A stretch of DNA of 64,000 bases from Speluncibacter jeojiensis (GCF_029589495.1 NZ_JAAIVF010000002.1:558001-622000); one strand, 5' to 3'; shown: positions 7,900-17,301, counted from the stretch's first letter. Numbers and translations: made by a program. Notes: generated from the sequence alone by a model not told the origin.

Positions 7900-8484
7900 T
7901 CAAACCCCCTTCGGCAAAGCCGACGCAATGATCTTCGCGGTGTCCTGCAAGCCGCCGCAGGGATCCATCCCCGCCTTCTCTGCGGGATCACGCAGAGTCC
8001 GCGCCAGCATGATCTCTCCGTAGGAAGTCGAGAAGGCCAGCGTGCAGGCATAGGTGTCGCCCGGATCGTGAATGATGAGCCCCTGCCTGCCGTTGATCGA
8101 TACCTGCGTCAGTTCCTTGCCTGACGCCTGCGCCTTTTGCTCCGCCACGGTGCGGTTTCCGGAGTCGATCACGATGGAATACAGGTCGGAAAGAAACCCA
8201 CACAGAAGAAACGTTTCTCCGTCGTCAGAATTAAAGGGCTTCTGCTGCGTGTCTCTTGATTGGGGGTCATAGCCAGCCTCGCTGACTACGGCCGCAGGCA
8301 GGTCGCGGCAGGGGTCAAAGGTAACTTCTGACCGCCCGGAGCCACCCGCGAGCGTCGATTGAACCGAAGCAGTCGGCACTGAACTCGCTGCGGAAACCCC
8401 ACCCGTGTGCGGAGTGGCGCACGCCGCCGCGAGCACCGCACTCCCAGCCGCGACTACCAGGCTCAGGCGCCTTTTCGTCCTCAC
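7900..8484 (-). CDS. DUF3558-family lipoprotein
   Basis: The 194-aa product has a Lys/Arg N-terminus, a hydrophobic core and a lipobox (SAVLAAAC, Cys at residue 22), so it should be lipid-anchored on the outer face of the membrane. The mature domain contains FDPCRDLPAAVVSEAGYDP, FLLCGFLSDLYSIVIDSGN, YACTLAFSTSYGEIMLAR and MDPCGGLQDTAKIIASALP, the Cys pattern of DUF3558. Members of this family commonly neighbour PPE and EspG genes in Rhodococcus and Nocardia. The GTG start at 8484 overlaps the stop of the upstream helical protein by four bases. Molecular role unknown; a surface partner for the co-encoded substrate is an inference. Confidence 0.75.
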   Translation of the reverse strand: MRTKRRLSLVVAAGSAVLAAACATPHTGGVSAASSVPTASVQSTLAGGSGRSEVTFDPCRDLPAAVVSEAGYDPQSRDTQQKPFNSDDGETFLLCGFLSDLYSIVIDSGNRTVAEQKAQASGKELTQVSINGRQGLIIHDPGDTYACTLAFSTSYGEIMLARTLRDPAEKAGMDPCGGLQDTAKIIASALPKGV

Positions 8485-8816
8485 GCCTCCAACCCCTTGG
8501 CGACGTTACCCAGAGCCGACGCGAATTCAGCCTCTGTCTCCGCGAATCCCTCGCCACCGGCGGCGAAGTTCTCCCGCATCCGTACCGCGATCTCCCGGAA
8601 CTGATGGATACGCTCCCTGGCCGATTCCGGCGTTCCACTCGCTTTGCGCAGAAAACCAGCGCGAAGCATCTGCGCGGACTGCAGCGGCCCGAAGCCATCG
8701 AGCGCGTCCAGGTTGTAGGTGGCGCTGAGCTGCCGATCCAACGTATCGATCAACTCATCACACGCCTTGACGCACTGCGCAATACCCTCCGGACTCAGCC
8801 TCAACTTGTCGGCCAC
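8481..8816 (-). CDS. Small helical ESX-cassette protein, 111 aa
   Basis: The product is predicted almost entirely helical (LSPEGIAQCVKACDELIDTLDRQL and ESARERIHQFREIAVRMRENF). No signal peptide or membrane segment is visible. It is first in the minus-strand cassette, coupled to the DUF3558 gene by a GTGA overlap. The GTG start at 8816 follows GGGGAGGAG with an 8-nt spacer. Size and helix pattern resemble small WXG100-like or chaperone-like proteins found beside PPE genes, but I see no clear WXG turn, so the family is not assigned. Confidence 0.6.
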   Translation of the reverse strand: MADKLRLSPEGIAQCVKACDELIDTLDRQLSATYNLDALDGFGPLQSAQMLRAGFLRKASGTPESARERIHQFREIAVRMRENFAAGGEGFAETEAEFASALGNVAKGLEA

Positions 8817-8893
8817 GGCGAAATCTCCTCCCCTACGCACCCCACGCGCCCGGCCGGCACGCGACCGCCGGCCAATCTATCAGCGCCTCCCGG

Positions 8894-10768
8894 CTACACC
8901 CCGTACAGTCGCGCCCAGTTCTCGCGGCTGGTCAACTGCGGCTGCGCGGCACGGAACGCGTCGCGCACCGCCGGCGCCTCGGCGTGGAAACGCCGGAAGA
9001 CCCGCACCGCGCGCTTACCCAATTCCTTGGCGAGTTCCGGATCGCGACGGCGCACCCGCACGCCCGTCTGCGACGCATCGGTGACGTACGCGTTGTCGAA
9101 CAGCGACACGTGCCACCAGAACGAATCCTCATAAGGCACCACGACCGGACCGCGCTCGATCCTGCCGGTGGCCTGCTGGACGACCCGCTTGGCCAGCACC
9201 TGGTCCTCCTTGCCCGGCTTGAGTCGCCCGACCGCACGTCGGGTGGGAGCCCCGTTGGGGATCTCCGCCACCCCGTGCTTGACCGTCTCCGGGAACCTGC
9301 TGCGCTCCTGGCGGATTCGCGCCAGCGCCGCCTGGCCACCGTCGGCCAGCGCGTCCGGCCCCTCGAGGAACGCCTCGATCGCCTCCAACGTCGTGTACGC
9401 GAAGCCGTACTGCATGCCGACCAGCGCATGACCGACCCGGCGCCGCAGGTCACCGCTGAGCGCCTTGATGTCGAAGCCGCTGCGCAGGCTCGAGGTGATC
9501 AGTCCGTTGCGGATGCTGAAGTAGTGGCCGAAGTCGTCGCCGTCCTTCCAGTAGAAGTCGGCGTGCCAGACCGCCGCGCCGGGCATCGTCACCGTGGGGA
9601 ATCCGCGCTCGCGGGCGCGCAGGCCGTATTCGATGTCGTCCCACTGGAAGAAGTACGGCATCGGCAGGCCGATCTCGCGGACCACCTCGGCCGGCACCAG
9701 ACACGACCACCAGGCGTTGTACTGCGCGTCGATCCGCCGCTCCTGGACCTCCTCGATGACGCTCTCGTCCTGCAGGCACCACTCGTCGGCGGGCAGGCCC
9801 GCATGCAGCGTGTCGATGTTGCACCGCTCGGCTGACACCAGCAGGTAGTCAGGGTTGTAGAGGTACAGCATCTGCGCGCCGACCAGGATCGGCGACGTCG
9901 CGTGGTTGGCCAGCGCGGTCAACCGCAGCACGGTCTCGGGTTCGACCCGCACGTCGTCGTCCATCAGCAGGATGTTGGCGTGCGACTCGCGGCCGGTGAC
10001 CTCGAACATGCCCCGGCTGAACCCGCCGGCGCCGCCCAGGTTCGGCTGGCGCAGGTAGTGCAGCTTGTCGCCCAGCTTCGCCGCCGTCTCGGTGAACAAC
10101 TCCCGCGTCTCCACCGCGTCGGTTCCCTGATCGGTGACGTAGACGGCGTCGATGATCTCGAGCACCTGGGGATCGGCGGCCAACGAGGCGACGGTGTTGG
10201 CGCAGTCGTCGGCACGGTTGAACGTGCAGATCGCGATCGCCGTCGGACGGTGCTCCGTGACCGGCCGGTCGGTGTCGTCCTCGGCCACCGTCCACCGCAC
10301 GTCGGTGAACGTCAGCGTCCCGTCGACCGCCCGGAACTCGAGCCACATAGCGCCGCCGTCGAGGAACTTGTCGATGGGTGCGTCCAGCGTGACCGTGCCG
10401 CCGCCCTCGACGTGCGCGACCGTGACCGTGCGCTCGTGGCTGCCGATGTCGGACGCGCGGACCAGCACCGCGCCTTCGGCGTCACCCTGAACGGTGACCT
10501 GCACCCGCACCGTGGTCGCTGTGGTCCAGCGCTGCCAGTACGACGCCTCGAACCGGCCGAAATACGAGTTGGTGTGCACGATCGCGCCCGCGTCGAGCCG
10601 CAACTCGTTGCGGCGACGGCGGGCGACACCGGCATTGACCTTGCTGTACAGGTCCACGCTGACCCAGCTCGCGGGGCCGGCGAACAGCGTGCGCTGCACC
10701 AGGCTGCGGCCGGGCTCCACCGGGATCGCCGTCGTCTCGGGCAGTTGCTGCACTGTCGACCTGTCCAC
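8894..10768 (-). CDS. GlfT2-fold galactofuranosyltransferase-like protein (second copy)
   Basis: The 624-aa product has the GlfT2 architecture: an N-terminal beta-sandwich domain (about residues 1-180), a GT-A domain beginning AIAICTFNRADDC with metal-binding DDD at 270-272 in LLMDDDVRVEPE, the acceptor motifs FFQWDDIEYGLRARERGF and AVWHADFYWKDGDD, and a C-terminal helical region ending TSRENWARLYGV. It parallels the glf-linked GlfT2 at 52830-54821 through the same motifs but is clearly diverged. GlfT2 extends galactan from UDP-galactofuranose at the inner membrane. In M. tuberculosis the shorter GlfT1 lies near this end of the locus, so this protein may be the initiating or a side-chain enzyme. 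The GTG at 10768 has GGAG 6 nt upstream; ATG 10792 and TTG 10804 are alternatives. Specificity is unproven. Confidence 0.8.
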   Translation of the reverse strand: MDRSTVQQLPETTAIPVEPGRSLVQRTLFAGPASWVSVDLYSKVNAGVARRRRNELRLDAGAIVHTNSYFGRFEASYWQRWTTATTVRVQVTVQGDAEGAVLVRASDIGSHERTVTVAHVEGGGTVTLDAPIDKFLDGGAMWLEFRAVDGTLTFTDVRWTVAEDDTDRPVTEHRPTAIAICTFNRADDCANTVASLAADPQVLEIIDAVYVTDQGTDAVETRELFTETAAKLGDKLHYLRQPNLGGAGGFSRGMFEVTGRESHANILLMDDDVRVEPETVLRLTALANHATSPILVGAQMLYLYNPDYLLVSAERCNIDTLHAGLPADEWCLQDESVIEEVQERRIDAQYNAWWSCLVPAEVVREIGLPMPYFFQWDDIEYGLRARERGFPTVTMPGAAVWHADFYWKDGDDFGHYFSIRNGLITSSLRSGFDIKALSGDLRRRVGHALVGMQYGFAYTTLEAIEAFLEGPDALADGGQAALARIRQERSRFPETVKHGVAEIPNGAPTRRAVGRLKPGKEDQVLAKRVVQQATGRIERGPVVVPYEDSFWWHVSLFDNAYVTDASQTGVRVRRRDPELAKELGKRAVRVFRRFHAEAPAVRDAFRAAQPQLTSRENWARLYGV

Positions 10769-10860
10769 TGAGCACTCCACTTCCGCTGGCATCGGGCGAG
10801 ACAACGATAGCGAGCGGTCAACCGATCACTCCCACATGACGGCGGGGATTGTCGGCGCGG

Positions 10861-11364
10861 TCAGTCGATCTTGAAGATCCAGACGCGCTGCACGACGAAG
10901 TTGATGACGGTCGCGGTGCCCTGCGCGACGACGTACGACAGCGCGTTGTAGACGATGGTGCTCGGCCAGACCTGCCCGAGCGCGGTGTAGATGCCGACCT
11001 GCACCGCGAAGGTGACCGCGTACAGCGCGACGACCGCCAGGAACCGGGCCCGGCTGGGCGGCGCATTGAACGTCCAGCGGCGATTGAGCAGGTAGGCCGT
11101 CGTCGTGCCGAGGATGAAGCCGACCGACTTGGCTGCCGCGCGCGGCAATCCCAGCCCGTTCTGCAGGAGCAGTGTCACCGAGAAGTCGAGGATGCCGGAC
11201 AGGCCGCCGGTGATGACGAACCTGATCAGTTGGGTCTTCAACCCGACCTCGGCACCGCCGATGTTGTCGGTGACGGGGATCTCGACGGGGAGCGGGTACT
11301 CGCGCGGATGCTCCGGGACGGGTGCTGACACGGCGTCGAGGGTATCGGACCTTGCTGTGGGCAT
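10861..11364 (-). CDS. GtrA-family membrane protein (Rv3789-like)
   Basis: The 167-aa product has about 45 hydrophilic residues then four membrane segments, with RFVITGGLSGILDFSVTLLL and FILGTTTAYLLNRRWTF as GtrA signatures. In M. tuberculosis Rv3789 lies divergently next to dprE1, as here, and was proposed either to flip decaprenyl-phosphoryl-arabinose or to anchor AftA. ATG 11364 is chosen by family length, since the ribosome site is weak; frames reading further upstream run antisense to dprE1. A 108-nt divergent promoter region separates it from dprE1. Confidence 0.88.
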   Translation of the reverse strand: MPTARSDTLDAVSAPVPEHPREYPLPVEIPVTDNIGGAEVGLKTQLIRFVITGGLSGILDFSVTLLLQNGLGLPRAAAKSVGFILGTTTAYLLNRRWTFNAPPSRARFLAVVALYAVTFAVQVGIYTALGQVWPSTIVYNALSYVVAQGTATVINFVVQRVWIFKID

Positions 11365-11458
11365 CCGGTGAGCCCGCTGCAGGTGACGAGTTCCGGGCGG
11401 CCGGCATCCGCGGTGCGATCCCGGCGACAGGATCGGTGACCTCCCAGATAGCACGCGG

Positions 11459-11472
11459 TAGCCTTTCCAGCG
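11459..11472 (+). promoter_or_regulatory. Leaderless-type promoter -10 of dprE1
   Basis: TAGCCT (11459-11464) lies eight bases before the dprE1 ATG at 11473 and no Shine-Dalgarno sequence separates them. In actinobacteria a TANNNT box 7-8 nt before the start codon usually marks transcription starting at the codon itself. Inferred from spacing only. Confidence 0.45.
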
Positions 11473-12924
11473 ATGTCCACCAACGCTGACAGCAGCACCG
11501 CCGATATCGCGACGGCACCCACGTTCACGACGACCACCCAGACCCTCGCGGGTTGGGGCCGGACGGCACCGACGACCGCGGAGGTGCTCTGCACGCCGGA
11601 CGTCGAGGTGATCGCGGCTGCGGTGGCCCGGGTCGCCGACGACAACGACGGCAAGCCCACGCACCTGCGCCGCGGCGTCATCGCCCGCGGGCTGGGCCGT
11701 TCCTACGGCGACCCGGCGCAGAACGCCGGCGGGCTGGTCGTCGACATGAACGCGCTGAACAAGATCCACCGCATCGACCGGGACACCGCACTGGTGGACC
11801 TGGACGCGGGCGTGAACCTCGATCAGCTGATGAAGGCCGCGCTGCCGTTCGGCCTGTGGGTCCCGGTGCTGCCGGGCACCCGCCAGGTGACCGTCGGCGG
11901 CGCGATCGCCAACGACATCCACGGCAAGAACCACCACAGCGCGGGCAGCTTCGGCAACCACGTCGTGTCGATGGACCTGCTGACCGCGGACGGCGAGGTG
12001 CGCAAGCTGACCCCGCGCGGCGGCAAGAACGACCCGAAGGGCGCGCTGTTCTGGGCGACCGTCGGCGGCGCCGGCCTGACCGGCATCATCCTGCGGGCGA
12101 CCATCAAGATGACGCCCACCGAGACCGCCTACTTCATCGCCGACGGCGACCGCACGTCCACGCTCGACGAGACGATCGCCCTGCACAGCGACGGCAGCGA
12201 GAACGACTACGAATACTCCTCGGCCTGGTTCGACGCCATCGCCGCGCCGCCGAAGCTGGGCCGGGCCGCCCTCTCCCGCGGCAACCTGGCCAAGCTGGAT
12301 CAGCTGCCCAAGAAGCTGCAGAAGAACCCGCTGAAGTTCGACGCGCCCACCCTGCTGACGCTGCCGGACATCTTCCCGAACGGGCTGGCCAACAAGTACT
12401 CGTTCAGCGCCATCGGCGAGCTGTGGTTCCAGAAGTCCGGCAACTACCGCGGCAAGGTCCAGAACTTGACGCAGTTCTACCACCCGCTGGACATGTTCGG
12501 CGAGTGGAACCGCGCCTACGGTCCGGCAGGGTTCCTGCAGTACCAGTTCGTGGTGCCGACGGAAGCGATCGACGAGTTCAAGAAGATCATCGTCGACATC
12601 CAGCGCTCCGGGCACCACTCGTTCCTCAACGTGTTCAAGCTGTTCGGCGAGGGCAACAAGGCCCCGTTGAGCTTCCCGATGGCCGGCTGGAACATCTGCG
12701 TCGATTTCCGCATCAAGCCGGGCCTGAGCGAGTTCGTCACCGAGTTGGACAAGCGGGTGCTCGAGTTCGGTGGCCGTCTCTACACGGCAAAGGACTCGCG
12801 CACCACCGCCGAGACCTTCCATGCGATGTACCCGCGGATCGGCGAGTGGATCGCCACGCGCCGAAAGTACGATCCGACAGGCGTTTTCGCCTCCGACATG
12901 TCGCGGCGCCTCGACCTGCACTGA
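11473..12924 (+). CDS. dprE1: Decaprenylphosphoryl-beta-D-ribose 2'-oxidase DprE1
   Basis: DprE1 is the FAD enzyme that oxidises decaprenyl-phospho-ribose to the 2-keto intermediate, the first half of the epimerisation giving decaprenyl-phospho-arabinose, the arabinan donor. The 483-aa product shows the FAD-binding segment [44 protein letters not shown] (including the His-Gly-Lys that surrounds FAD), and a substrate domain ending [14 protein letters not shown]. Cys409 in GWNICVDF corresponds to the M. tuberculosis Cys387 that benzothiazinones modify, so the drug-sensitive residue is retained. It is about 20 residues longer than the tuberculosis enzyme because of the N-terminus. dprE2 follows after 62 nt and aftA after that. 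Confidence 0.97.
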   Translation: MSTNADSSTADIATAPTFTTTTQTLAGWGRTAPTTAEVLCTPDVEVIAAAVARVADDNDGKPTHLRRGVIARGLGRSYGDPAQNAGGLVVDMNALNKIHRIDRDTALVDLDAGVNLDQLMKAALPFGLWVPVLPGTRQVTVGGAIANDIHGKNHHSAGSFGNHVVSMDLLTADGEVRKLTPRGGKNDPKGALFWATVGGAGLTGIILRATIKMTPTETAYFIADGDRTSTLDETIALHSDGSENDYEYSSAWFDAIAAPPKLGRAALSRGNLAKLDQLPKKLQKNPLKFDAPTLLTLPDIFPNGLANKYSFSAIGELWFQKSGNYRGKVQNLTQFYHPLDMFGEWNRAYGPAGFLQYQFVVPTEAIDEFKKIIVDIQRSGHHSFLNVFKLFGEGNKAPLSFPMAGWNICVDFRIKPGLSEFVTELDKRVLEFGGRLYTAKDSRTTAETFHAMYPRIGEWIATRRKYDPTGVFASDMSRRLDLH

Positions 12925-12986
12925 GCGCCTACCGGGTCTCGACCCGCACCGACGCACCCGACCTGAACCGACGAACGGACTTTTCG

Positions 12987-13748
12987 ATGATCAATGCCGT
13001 GGGCAACCCCCAGACACTGCTGCTACTCGGCGGCACCTCCGAGATCGGCCTGGCCATCTGCGAGGAGTACCTGCACAAGGCCCCGATGCGAGTCGTCCTC
13101 GCGGCGCTGCCGAACGATCCGGGCCGGGACGCCGCGGTCGCGCAGATGAAGGACGCCGGCGCCACCGAGGTCGAGCTCGTCGACTTCGACGCGCTCGCCA
13201 CCGACACCCACGCCGAGGTCATCGACCAGGCGTGGAGCAAGGGCGACGTCGACGTCGCGATCGTCGCGTTCGGCCTGGACGGTGACGCCGAGGAGCTGTG
13301 GCAGAACCAGCGCAAGGCGGTCATGGTCGCCGAGGTCAACTACACCGCGGCGGTCTCCGTCGGCGTGCTGGTCGGCGAGAAGATGAAGGCCCAGGGCTTC
13401 GGCCGGATCATCGCGATGTCCTCGGTCGCCGGTGAGCGCGTCAAGCGCGCCAACTTCGTCTACGGCTCCACCAAGGCGGGTCTGGACGGCTTCTACCTCG
13501 GCCTCGGCGAGGCACTCGCGCCGTTCGGCCCGAAGGTCACGGTCGTGCGGCCGGGCATGGTGCGCACCAAGTTCAGTGCCCACGTCGCGGAGGCCCCGCT
13601 GACGGTGAACAAGGACGACGTCGCCAAGCTCGCGGTCATGGCCTCCGACAAGGGCAAGGAGATCGTCTGGGCGCCCGGGCCGTTCCGGTTCGTGATGATG
13701 GTCCTGCGGCACGTGCCGCGCGCGATCTTCCGCAAGCTCCCGGTGTAG
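12987..13748 (+). CDS. dprE2: Decaprenylphosphoryl-2-keto-ribose reductase DprE2
   Basis: This short-chain dehydrogenase reduces the DprE1 product with NAD(P)H to decaprenyl-phospho-arabinose. The 253-aa product has a Rossmann start [19 protein letters not shown], the catalytic Ser in [11 protein letters not shown], and the YGSTKAG Tyr-x-x-x-Lys pair. The length equals the family norm. The C-terminal [16 protein letters not shown] is basic and amphipathic, consistent with membrane association. The ATG at 12987 was chosen because similarity begins immediately; upstream sequence in this frame is antisense-like and lacks a good start. It ends four bases before the aftA GTG, so the two are in one transcript. 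Confidence 0.96.
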   Translation: MINAVGNPQTLLLLGGTSEIGLAICEEYLHKAPMRVVLAALPNDPGRDAAVAQMKDAGATEVELVDFDALATDTHAEVIDQAWSKGDVDVAIVAFGLDGDAEELWQNQRKAVMVAEVNYTAAVSVGVLVGEKMKAQGFGRIIAMSSVAGERVKRANFVYGSTKAGLDGFYLGLGEALAPFGPKVTVVRPGMVRTKFSAHVAEAPLTVNKDDVAKLAVMASDKGKEIVWAPGPFRFVMMVLRHVPRAIFRKLPV

Positions 13749-13751
13749 TCC

Positions 13752-15806
13752 GTGGCGGTCGAGATGTGCGAGGGCGCCGAGGCCGCCACGCCGGAGCCGC
13801 CGCGACCGGCCCGGGCCCCGGCCCCACTGCGCACGATCGGCGCGACCGTCGGCGAGATCATCGCCGCGGTCGTCGTCACCGGCGCGGTGGCCGGGCTGGG
13901 CCTGGCCGTCGTCGACCACACCCACTTGGCCGCGTTCAACACCTCGAATGTGGCGCAGGCGCTGACCACCGTCGCGCAGCTGGTCGCGTTGGCTGTGGTC
14001 GCCCTGGCCGTCGTGCTGCTGCGGCGCGACCCGCGCAGCCGTTGGGGCAAGGTCGTCTCCTGGGTCGGCGTGTCCGGGTTCGCGACCGCCACCCTCGCCA
14101 TTCCGCTCTCGGCCACCAAGCTGTACCTGATGGGCGTCTCGGTCGACCAGGAGTTCCGCACCGAGTTCCTGACCCGGATGACCGACACCGCGTCGCTGCA
14201 CGACATGACGTACGCCGACCTGCCGTCGTACTACCCCGCGGGCTGGTTCTGGGTCGGCGGCCGGCTGGCGAACCTGTTCGGCATCCCCGGCTGGGAGATG
14301 TTCAAGCCGTACGCGATCGGCTCGCTGGCCGTCGCGATCGGCGTGACCGTGGTGCTGTGGTCCAAGCTGATCCGCGCCGACCGCGCGGTCGTCATCGCGA
14401 CAGCCACCGCCGCCATCGTTCTGGCCTATGGCTCCCCCGAGGCCTACGGCGCGATCATCGCGGTGCTCACCCCGCCGGCCCTTGTGCTCGCGTGGGCCGG
14501 AATGCGCCGGTGCGTGCCGGCCGTCGTCGAGTCCGCCGACCACGTCCGGACGCTGGTCGCCGCGCCCCGCGGGGCGGGCTGGGCGGCGGTCGTGGGAACC
14601 GGTGTGTTCCTCGGCTTCTCGGCGACCTTCTACACGCTGTACACGGCCTCGGCCGGGTTCACCGTGGTGCTCATGGCGGTCGTGGCGGCGGTGCTGTCGA
14701 TGCGCTTGCACATGAACGCCACCGGCGCCTCGCTGTGGCAACCGGCCACGCTGCGCCGGGTGCTGCCGCCGCTGCTGAGGCTGGCCGTCATCACCGTGAT
14801 CGCCGGCGCGATCGCACTGATCGTGTGGACGCCGTACCTGATCGCGTCCGTGCACAAGCCGTCGGAGGCGAACACCGCCTTCCATTATCTGCCCGAGTCC
14901 GGTGCCTCGCTGCCGCTGCCCATGCTGAACTTCTCGCTGATGGGCGGGCTGTGCATGCTGGGTCTGCTGTGGATCGTGGTGCGGGTGCGCAATTCGGTCC
15001 GGGCGCAGGCCCTGGGCATCGGCGTGGCGGCCATCTACCTGTGGTCGATCCTGTCGATGGCGGTCACCGCGATCGGCACGTCTCTGCTCGGGTTCCGGCT
15101 CGAGCCCGTGCTGCTGCTGCTGCTCGGCACGGCCGGCACCTTCTGCTTCCTCGACGTCGTGGCCTGGCTGATCCGGCGCGTCCGGGACTACCGCACCCCG
15201 CGGATCGCGGACCAGCGGGCACGGAGGGTCGCGCTGGCCGCGGTGGTCGTCGGCGCGATCGGTGCGGTGGCCTTCGCGCAGAACATCCCCCAGGTGCTGC
15301 ACGGCGAGATCTCCGTCGCCTACACCGACACCGACGGCTACGGCGTGCGCGCCGACCGCTACCCTCCCGGCGCGGCCAGCTACTTCAAGGACATCGACGC
15401 GGCGATCACGCGGCAGGTGCCCACGCCCCGCGGGGACACCGTCGTGCTCAGCACCGACTTCACCTTCCTGGCCTACTACCCGTACCTGGGCTTCCAGTCG
15501 ATCACCTCGCACTACGCGAATCCGTTGGGGCAGTTCAGCGAACGCACCGCCGAGATCGAGCGCTGGAGCAAGGCCACCAGCGCCGACGACCTGATCCACC
15601 AGCTGGATTCGGCGCCGTGGCGGTCGCCGCGGGCGTTCGTCTTCCGCACCGGGCCGGACGGGTACACGCTGCGACTGTCCTCGGACGTGTTCCCGAACGA
15701 CCCGAACGTGAAGGTGTTCACCGTCGACTTCCCGGAGAAGCTGTTCGACGACCCCCGGTTCACCGTGACCGATGTCGGGCCGTTCGCCGTGGTCGTGCGC
15801 AAGTAA
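13752..15806 (+). CDS. aftA: Galactan 5-O-arabinofuranosyltransferase AftA
   Basis: AftA puts the first arabinofuranose on the galactan chain, using decaprenyl-phospho-arabinose outside the membrane. The 684-aa product has a cytosolic N-terminus, then many hydrophobic segments, with LYLMGVSVDQEFRTEFLTRM-type loop after the third (acidic GT-C loop residues) and YADLPSYYPAGWFWVGGRLAN, both strongly AftA-like. A soluble C-terminal domain (about residues 510-684) ends FTVTDVGPFAVVVRK. The GTG at 13752 starts four bases after the dprE2 stop; an in-frame ATG at 13764 is the alternative. Its position right after dprE1-dprE2 matches M. tuberculosis Rv3790-Rv3792. Here, however, a secreted-protein gene separates it from emb. 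Confidence 0.93.
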   Translation: MAVEMCEGAEAATPEPPRPARAPAPLRTIGATVGEIIAAVVVTGAVAGLGLAVVDHTHLAAFNTSNVAQALTTVAQLVALAVVALAVVLLRRDPRSRWGKVVSWVGVSGFATATLAIPLSATKLYLMGVSVDQEFRTEFLTRMTDTASLHDMTYADLPSYYPAGWFWVGGRLANLFGIPGWEMFKPYAIGSLAVAIGVTVVLWSKLIRADRAVVIATATAAIVLAYGSPEAYGAIIAVLTPPALVLAWAGMRRCVPAVVESADHVRTLVAAPRGAGWAAVVGTGVFLGFSATFYTLYTASAGFTVVLMAVVAAVLSMRLHMNATGASLWQPATLRRVLPPLLRLAVITVIAGAIALIVWTPYLIASVHKPSEANTAFHYLPESGASLPLPMLNFSLMGGLCMLGLLWIVVRVRNSVRAQALGIGVAAIYLWSILSMAVTAIGTSLLGFRLEPVLLLLLGTAGTFCFLDVVAWLIRRVRDYRTPRIADQRARRVALAAVVVGAIGAVAFAQNIPQVLHGEISVAYTDTDGYGVRADRYPPGAASYFKDIDAAITRQVPTPRGDTVVLSTDFTFLAYYPYLGFQSITSHYANPLGQFSERTAEIERWSKATSADDLIHQLDSAPWRSPRAFVFRTGPDGYTLRLSSDVFPNDPNVKVFTVDFPEKLFDDPRFTVTDVGPFAVVVRK

Positions 15807-15961
15807 CCGCCGCACCCGGTTGCGGCCGCTCCGGCTCTGTCGGGTCCGGCCGCGAATCGCCCCCATCGCCGATCCGGCTCGATTCGCCTCGAGAGCGGTC
15901 ATATATGTGATCAGATGAGTGACATCCGGTGTTGTCACCCAATCGCATCCCAGGAGCGTCG

Positions 15962-17221
15962 ATGTCCGCTCGCCTGCTCGCCCGGTCGGCCCGGGCCGCC
16001 GCCACCGTGTCCCTGTGTGTGACCGCGGCATTCGGCCTCGCGGCGCCCGCCCAGGCCGTCTCCCCACCCTCGCCGGGCTACCTCGACCTCCCGGCGACGA
16101 ACTGGGACGGCAGCGGCGGGGGTGGACTGAACACACAACTCCCGACCGACCCCGCCACCCTGCTGCGATCACTGGACGCCGACCGTGCGGCCGGGGTGGC
16201 GCCGCGGCGGTACTCGACGTTGCTGCACCAGTACTGGCTGACCGTCGGCGCGCAGCGGTCGGGCATCGACCTGAACCGCTGGGATCCGAACCGGGGACTG
16301 CGGGCCAACCTCGACACCGTCAACAAGGTCTACGACAACTACCTGCGCTATCAGAACGCCGATCCGCGCCTGTACTGGGCGGGCATGGCCGGTCTGGCCG
16401 GCGCGTCGTTCGCCTCCGGATTCCTCGACCTCCAGGACGTCGGCGGCGTCGTCGCGGCCGATCCCGTGCACCGACTCGGCGACGCCGTCGGCAACGCCCT
16501 GCGCATCGTCCCCACCCCGCTGGGGATGCGCCTGCCCGCCGACGTGCGTGCGCTGGCCGACGACGGGCCGCAGCTGAGTTCCGCCGACGTCGAGTGGTAT
16601 CAGCGCCGGCTGCTGACCATGCAGAAGCACATCTATGTCGACATGGTGCCGATGCACGAGGCGTACCTCGCGGGTGGGATGCCCGCGGTCGACGAGATGG
16701 CCGCCGCGGGCCTGCTGGACGACAACGCCGTGCAGGCCTGGCGGGACGTCGCCGCGGGCACCCCCGCCGACCTCTCGGACGCCTTGGTGCGCATGGCTTC
16801 CCGCGAGCAGAACCAGATCGTCGCCGACCAGTGGGACGTGACCGCGGCCGACGACGGCCATCGCGGCCGGGTGCTGGCGTACGCGACGACGGTCGCGGCC
16901 GAGCCCGCCATCCCGGGCAGCCACGCGCCGGGGATCTTCGACCCCGTGCACACCTCGGCCGAACTCGCCGGGTCGACGTGGCAGGTGTCCGCACCGCTGC
17001 CCGCCTTCAACTGGGCCGACCGCGACGCCCGCTGGCGCTACATCGCCGACGATCTGGTCCCCGCCTACCGCTCGCTGATCCAGGACCACCCGGGCCAGGC
17101 GCAGCCCCTGCTGCACACCCCGCTCGCGACCCTGGTCGCGCAGGAGCGGATCCTGACCCGGCTGCCGTCGTTCACCGCGGAACTGGCCCGCAGTCTGCGG
17201 GTGACGCGCAGCACCCGGTGA
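15962..17221 (+). CDS. Secreted protein of unknown function between aftA and emb
   Basis: The 419-aa product has a Sec signal peptide (Arg-rich start, hydrophobic core, cleavage expected after AQA at residue 32). The mature part is mostly helical and rich in Trp, Tyr and Asp (LHQYWLTVGAQRSGIDLNRWDPNRGL, VDMVPMHEAYLAGGMPAVDEM, RWRYIADDLVPAYRSLIQDHP), without Cys pairs, repeats or a recognised catalytic motif. The ATG at 15962 follows AGGAG at 5 nt. A TATATG-containing sequence about 60 nt upstream could be its promoter; only a weak GCGGCC/GGCCGC inverted repeat lies between it and aftA. M. tuberculosis has no gene between aftA and embC, so a role in exporting or assembling arabinan is only a guess from context. 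Confidence 0.7.
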   Translation: MSARLLARSARAAATVSLCVTAAFGLAAPAQAVSPPSPGYLDLPATNWDGSGGGGLNTQLPTDPATLLRSLDADRAAGVAPRRYSTLLHQYWLTVGAQRSGIDLNRWDPNRGLRANLDTVNKVYDNYLRYQNADPRLYWAGMAGLAGASFASGFLDLQDVGGVVAADPVHRLGDAVGNALRIVPTPLGMRLPADVRALADDGPQLSSADVEWYQRRLLTMQKHIYVDMVPMHEAYLAGGMPAVDEMAAAGLLDDNAVQAWRDVAAGTPADLSDALVRMASREQNQIVADQWDVTAADDGHRGRVLAYATTVAAEPAIPGSHAPGIFDPVHTSAELAGSTWQVSAPLPAFNWADRDARWRYIADDLVPAYRSLIQDHPGQAQPLLHTPLATLVAQERILTRLPSFTAELARSLRVTRSTR

Positions 17222-17287
17222 GGGTGCCCGGCCCGCACCGACCGGATTCTCAGGCCTCACTCAGGAAGTGTGATGGAGCGGTCCGAC

Positions 17288-17301
17288 TAGCATCACTCGA
17301 C
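17288..17301 (+). promoter_or_regulatory. Leaderless-type promoter -10 of the first emb gene
   Basis: TAGCAT (17288-17293) is followed by exactly eight bases and then the GTG at 17302. No Shine-Dalgarno sequence is present. The second emb gene has the same arrangement with TAACAT. Inferred leaderless start. Confidence 0.5.
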
